A DNA stretch of 64,000 nucleotides from assembly GCF_048544455.1 (NCBI RefSeq), contig NC_133532.1, positions 20,586,948 through 20,650,947 of the forward strand, read 5' to 3'. This DNA is from Silene latifolia (taxonomy: Eukaryota; Streptophyta; Magnoliopsida; Caryophyllales; Caryophyllaceae). How positions within the stretch are numbered: position 1 is the stretch's first letter; each line of letters starts with the position of its first letter. A program made the translations under genes and the position numbers. Shown one piece after another: positions 59,378-64,000 of this stretch. The notes beneath the pieces were generated by a model. It saw only the letters and a list, made by a program, of their open reading frames with translations, did no database searches and was not told the origin of the DNA.

Positions 59378-61427
59378 CTTTCAGGCCTACAAAGCTACAA
59401 ACCTCTCCCTCTGCTTGTAGTCCACAAAGACTACTGAAGGGTATTCCGATACAGATGTACTACTGGTGCACTACCCTCCCCAACTTCGGGCTGAGAAGCC
59501 CTTCCCCTCTTACTTTGACGGGTTCCCAGGTTTAGTCTCGGCATCTGTGTCAGCATACGATTTAAACATACTTACATAGGCACTTAAAACATGTAATTTA
59601 CACAAATTAAGCATGGAGTAAAAAATCTATGTACACACTATCACCAACAATTTCCCAAATTACGAGTAAAATTCAAATTTCTCCAACGTTCAGACGGTCT
59701 TTACAGCTGCGAAAAATTTAGCATAATTATCATGAATTACTCAACTACTACAACTTTCAACATATGGCTCAAATACAACCACATATATACTTGAAATCAC
59801 GTAAAACATTTTTGTATGCTCATAGAAAAGAGTAACCAAGCATGCTCCATGACTGACAATCCAAACTATAAATAAACTTCTCAATTCTAGTCATCAGACG
59901 GTATCTACAGCTGTAACAATTTTGACATATTTAGCATGAATTAGCATCACTACTACTACTTCAAAGGTTTAACCGTTAACATATAGTCATATTCATCACA
60001 AAATTCCAATCATAGAAAACGAATTTCAATTTGGGGCACTTTTAAGACGGAGTTTTAAGGCAAATTTTGAGGTGAAAATCACAAAATTCAACTTTCCACA
60101 TGATGTAGGCAACATATACTACTCAATTTCATCACTCAATCATGTAAAAGACACCCAAAAATCAATTTGATTTCACCAACCCTAGAAAATTCGTCCCCAA
60201 ATTTTGCAATTTCTATTCAATTTTAGCACAATAAACAACAGCAATCATAAAAGGGAAGCATGTGAATCATATTACAACAACTACAAGCAACTTTTCTTCC
60301 ATATAAACCGAAATTTCAGATTATTCCACCATCCCAATTAATTCTAAGTGATGAAAACATGAAATTAGGAAAGAAATCCATACCTTGATCAAATAGGAAG
60401 TGCAAGAACAAATCAAAGTAAGGAAAACTACCCAAATTAATCACCGCAAACCCAAGAATGCAAGAGTTTTAGAGAGATTTAGGAAGTTAGGGTTTGCAAA
60501 AGAAGAAGAAGAAATAGGAAGAATGAGGAAGAATAAGGGTTTTATGAAATCCGCGGAAGTCCCTGTACTGTAGCCTACTCGATCGAGTGCCTAGGGTACT
60601 CGATCGAGTGCCCTCTACTCGATCGAGTAGGCGCTATTTCATCGAGTAACCGTAGGAAATTCCAACATCTCGATGTCATAGCTTCCTAACTAGAACGAGT
60701 GAGGCCTACTCGGTCTATTAAGCACTCGCATTCGGTCAAGTAAGATTGAGTACATGGTCAGAATTACAAAATTAACTGAAGGTTCCTGCAAAACAATATC
60801 ACGTGTCGATTCCAAACTAAGTTCGGAAGTCGCAACTGGTTATCGTACTCATTCATATATTACCACTTCTAACCAAATATATCATACAGTCTTACCAAAT
60901 AAGATTCACATCACATCATACTATCATGAACTTCACCCAACATGGTATACCTGCTACCGAGTCATCCATGCATGCAACTATCCCATTATATCATGTCTAA
61001 ACTTGTTTTACTACTTTATTAACAAATTTATACTCACGCTACTTTAAACACAAAATTAACGACAAAATTCCATGCATTGTCCAAGTGTATTAGCAATATA
61101 TTCAGGCTTCAACATAAACAAATTGTTCTACACTGATTAATCACCACACAAGCGGAAACTTTCAATCATTAAACATTGCATATGCCCATTACTATTTTGA
61201 TAATTCTTGTTATCATGCAACACTTCTTTAGCTATCATTATTACGGCAACTGTAAGACTTATAAACTCGTATAGAATCACCATCACTAACAACCTGGAAC
61301 AAACACCAACATTACCACATTCCATATTATAGCACACACCTTCTACTCTTTTCACACACTTCTATCGTATAAAACCTTCTACGTTTCTTATTATCATCAC
61401 ATACGCACCTTAACTCCACCCCAAATT
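59378..61427. other. Non-coding DNA upstream of the ORF-1-like gene
   Basis: AT-rich leader-like DNA (element sense). A plausible - strand spliced leader runs 60540-60390 (AGGGTTTGC-rich). A palindrome cluster lies at 60580-60644. 60750-61427 has nothing recognisable and ends at a Tekay-like LTR. Confidence 0.45.
60580..60644. repeat. Palindrome tetrad upstream of the ORF-1-like gene
   Basis: Cores at 60580, 60601, 60620 and (degenerate, TCATCG) about 60639: spacing 21, 19, 19. Mates of the cluster at 57602. Confidence 0.85.
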
Positions 61428-62763
61428 TGTAACACCCCCATACTCCGAGTGCCTTACCAGGACCACTCAGGTATGAAGACATCACCATCTCGGTTGCCCG
61501 AGGCATGATAATCAAATAGACAAAACAGAAACAACATTTATTATAAGCAGTTTAATGAATAAGTACAATCCTCGAAACCAAACTGAAAGTGCAATACATT
61601 ATTCCAAACTAATCGTTCTCAATCGAAACATAAATAAAACTAAACTACGGCGGAAGACTCTATCGTCATGTCGTGGCCATCCCAGCCTATCCCAAAGATC
61701 ATCTCTATACCGCCGATATCCGCTCACCATCCCCGAATGGATCACCGCAGTTTTACAAAACAACACCGGGGTCGTAAGACTAATCACACAATCAATATAG
61801 ATAACAACAATAAGACAAACAGACAATTTGAATCGTCACACACACACACACACCCAACCAACCGTCTCAATCATCGATCGTCCACTGGACTACCGACCGC
61901 TGGGGGACCGCAGCCTGTTCCCACCTAAGCCCCGCTCATCGTACGAGCGATAACCCCGCTCATTAATGTGCACATCCCTTCTGTGGCGGGTTCCATGTAT
62001 AGGCGAAACTAGGGCGTGAGATCACTCCCGCAAGTGACCCCACTCACCCGAGAACGCATCTCGAGAACCATCAACAATCACAATCACAATCACAATCACA
62101 ATCACAATCATCATATCAAACAACTAACTACAAAGACATCACCAATATCCCATTATGGGACTAATACCGAGTAGGAAATCCTACCTGGAAAGCACAACAC
62201 GCAGACGGTATCTACAGGTGTCTCAAAACGCCTCTTCTATGAACTCTCCTCCTACCATACAACACATAGATACTACTATTCAATTACTATTCATAAAAAC
62301 CCCAAATTCCTAAATTAGGGTTTCACTAATCTTAACAAATCATTATATAAATTACATTAAAAGCTTACCCTCGACGCAAGGAATCCAACAACACGAACTA
62401 CGATGCAAACCGACCGTCCGAACTCCGGAATTGTCAAGAACGCGATTAGGAAGAAGACAAGTTGCTTTCTCTCTTAAACAGGTTTTAGGTTTTGTAAAAA
62501 GTGATTTAGAACAAAGACGAATTGGTTTAAATACCTTAATCGCGTAATTAACAAAACCCGAGAAAACTCCCCGATAAACCTGGGACACTCGATCGAGTAC
62601 CCAAGGTACTCGATCGAGTATTTTCTACTCGATCGAGTGCCCCACTCTACTCGATCGAGTGCCCAACAGTCGAAACTATTTATCTCAGCAAGAACTTGCC
62701 TTTACTGACAGAGTAAGGGCTACTCGATAGAGTACCCCAAGACTATAAATACGGAGTATTACA
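61428..62763 (-). repeat. Tekay-like 3' LTR (T2)
   Basis: TGTAACACCCCCATACTCCG...GGAGTATTACA, 1336 bp. Followed by GTCTTCCCTCC (polypurine tract on the - strand) and then chromovirus pol to the right, so it is the 3' LTR of a - strand element that extends past the window. Tetrad cores 62590, 62611, 62630 and 62652 (21, 19, 22). A short AATCAC hexamer repeat lies at about 62075-62110. Confidence 0.88.
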
Positions 62764-63979
62764 GTCTTCCCTCCTTAAAAAGAACTTCGTCCCCGAAGTT
62801 CAAACCACTACAAAAACAAAGGTACTCCCTCGACCTTCCCGACTCAAAAGCCAAACAAAACATGATACAAACCCAAGGCAAACATCCCGACACAACATAT
62901 AAAGGGTGTATAAAACTCTTAAAAACTCTCGCGATCATCTCCTACCCCCCTAAAAGAAACAAGGTTACGTCCCCGTAACCATACATACCTGATCAAAAAG
63001 GAAAGGGTAACGCTCTTTCATGATGTCCTCGGCCTCCCATGTAGCTTCCTCGGTCTCGTGGTTAGACCACAGGATCTTAAGCAAAACCGTCTCACCCCTC
63101 CCCGGTCTTTCTAACTTTTCGGTCTAGGATCCGCTTGGGTACCTCAAGATATGATAGGGACTCATCTAGCTCCAAACTCTCTGCCTCTAACACATGTGAC
63201 GGGTCACTCACATACTTCCGTAGTCGCGATGCATGAAACACATTATGCACTCTCTCCAAAGCAGCCGGTAAAGCCAAACGGTAAGCAACCTCTCCAACTC
63301 GCTCTAAGATCTCATACGGCCCTATAAACTTCTGACTTAGCTTGCCTTTCTTCCCAAATCTCATAACTCCGCGCATAGGAGACACTTTCAGAAGAACCTT
63401 ATCCCCAACCCGAAACTCTATATCCTGGCGATGTAGATCTGCATAACTCTTTTGTCGATCCCGAGTGCTCTCATCCTTTCCCCGATCATCTTAATCTGTT
63501 CAACCATCTCATGCACCATCTCTCGGTCCCAAAACCATGCCTCAAAGACTATCGTCCCAACAGATTGGACTCCTACATCTCCTCCCATACAAAGCCTCAA
63601 ACGGTGCCATACCAATACTAGTGTGATAGTTGTTATTGTAAGAAAACTCTATCAAGTCCAACCTCCGCTCCCGGCCTACCACCAAAATCCATCACACAAG
63701 CTCGCAACATATCCTTAAGAGTCTTGATTGTTCTCTCGATCGCCCATCCGTCGCAGGATGAAATGTCGTACTCATCTTCAAGGTCGTTCCCAACGATTCC
63801 CGCAACTCCTTCCAAAACCTTGATATAAACCTCGCATCTCTGTCGGACACTATGTCCTTAGGGACTCCATGCAACTTAAGCACGTTCTTTCGATAGGCCA
63901 TAGCCAATTGTGCCTTAGTCCATGTATCTTTCATTGAACAAAGTGAGCTGACTTGGTCAAGCGATCCACTATCACCCAA
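62764..63979 (-). pseudogene. Tekay-like chromovirus integrase and chromodomain (partial)
   Basis: Read right to left from the window edge. Integrase core: HGVPKDIVSDRDARFISRFWKEL and TTFHPATDG near 63880-63760 (catalytic Asp visible; the Glu region follows in a shifted frame as TIKTLKDMLRACV). The C-terminal part at 63385-63092 has LSQKFIGPYEILERVGEVAYRLALP and VHNVFHASRLRKY. A one-base shift in a G-run near 63110 leads to a chromodomain (ETVLLKILWSNHETEEATWEAED) ending near 62975. Chromodomain plus tRNA-Met primer site in the family marks the Tekay/Del clade. Frame breaks make this copy defective. Confidence 0.85.
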
Positions 63980-64000
63980 ATCATGTTGTTACCTTGCTGA

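Noticed and set aside
32583-62665. CRISPR-like look of regularly spaced palindromes
   Set aside because: The DNA is plant nuclear; repeats are 14 bp, spacers 5-8 bp, four units per array, with no cas genes. The pattern belongs to LTR retrotransposons.

Overview
The window is plant nuclear DNA, AT-rich and mostly transposable elements. Spliced genes with GT-AG introns, Stowaway, Tourist, hAT and Mutator MITEs, Ty1-copia, Ty3-gypsy (Athila-like and Tekay-like chromovirus) and CACTA remnants all point to a eudicot. I suspect Caryophyllales from the look of the repeat families, but the sequence does not prove it.

Layout. 1-14 kb: a degenerate Ty1-copia element with intact ends (2250-7005, TSD TCCGA) and many small DNA transposons, including two Mutator-type MITEs with perfect 9-bp target duplications and a probable non-autonomous Helitron. 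14-23 kb: the only gene-bearing island. A two-exon GTP cyclohydrolase I gene (folate synthesis, + strand) and an 11-exon 2-oxoglutarate/Fe(II) dioxygenase gene (- strand) converge with about 1.5 kb between them. A miniature LTR (TRIM) pair sits just upstream of the cyclohydrolase TATA box, and a foldback MITE lies in the last dioxygenase intron. 23-64 kb: a nested retrotransposon block holding a LINE RNase H remnant, an Athila-like element facing an oppositely oriented Athila-like half, Tekay-like LTRs, a spliced Tat/Ogre-like ORF, a CACTA end, a copia gag-protease remnant, a TPR gene fragment, a complete 12.2-kb Athila-like element (44229-56397, TSD TAGCC) inserted inside a Tekay-like LTR, a second Athila ORF-1-like gene, and a Tekay-like chromovirus running off the right edge.

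The most striking signal is a family of short palindromes with core CGATCG that recurs in unrelated LTR retrotransposons. Tekay-like LTRs carry a tetrad of TACTCGATCGAGTA sites at nearly invariant 21/19/21-bp spacing, preceded in two LTRs by a degenerate pair 19 bp apart. Athila-like family A carries CTCGATCGAG sites spaced alternately by about 21 and 29-30 bp, in LTRs, 3' non-coding DNA and gag coding sequence (as a 51-bp repeat). Athila-like family B carries GTCGATCGAC in pairs 21 bp apart, with pairs 49 bp apart in its non-coding DNA. A fourth LTR type has two CCCCGATCGGGG sites. Most spacings fall near two or three DNA helical turns, which suggests (inference) sites bound on one face of the helix by a host or element protein.
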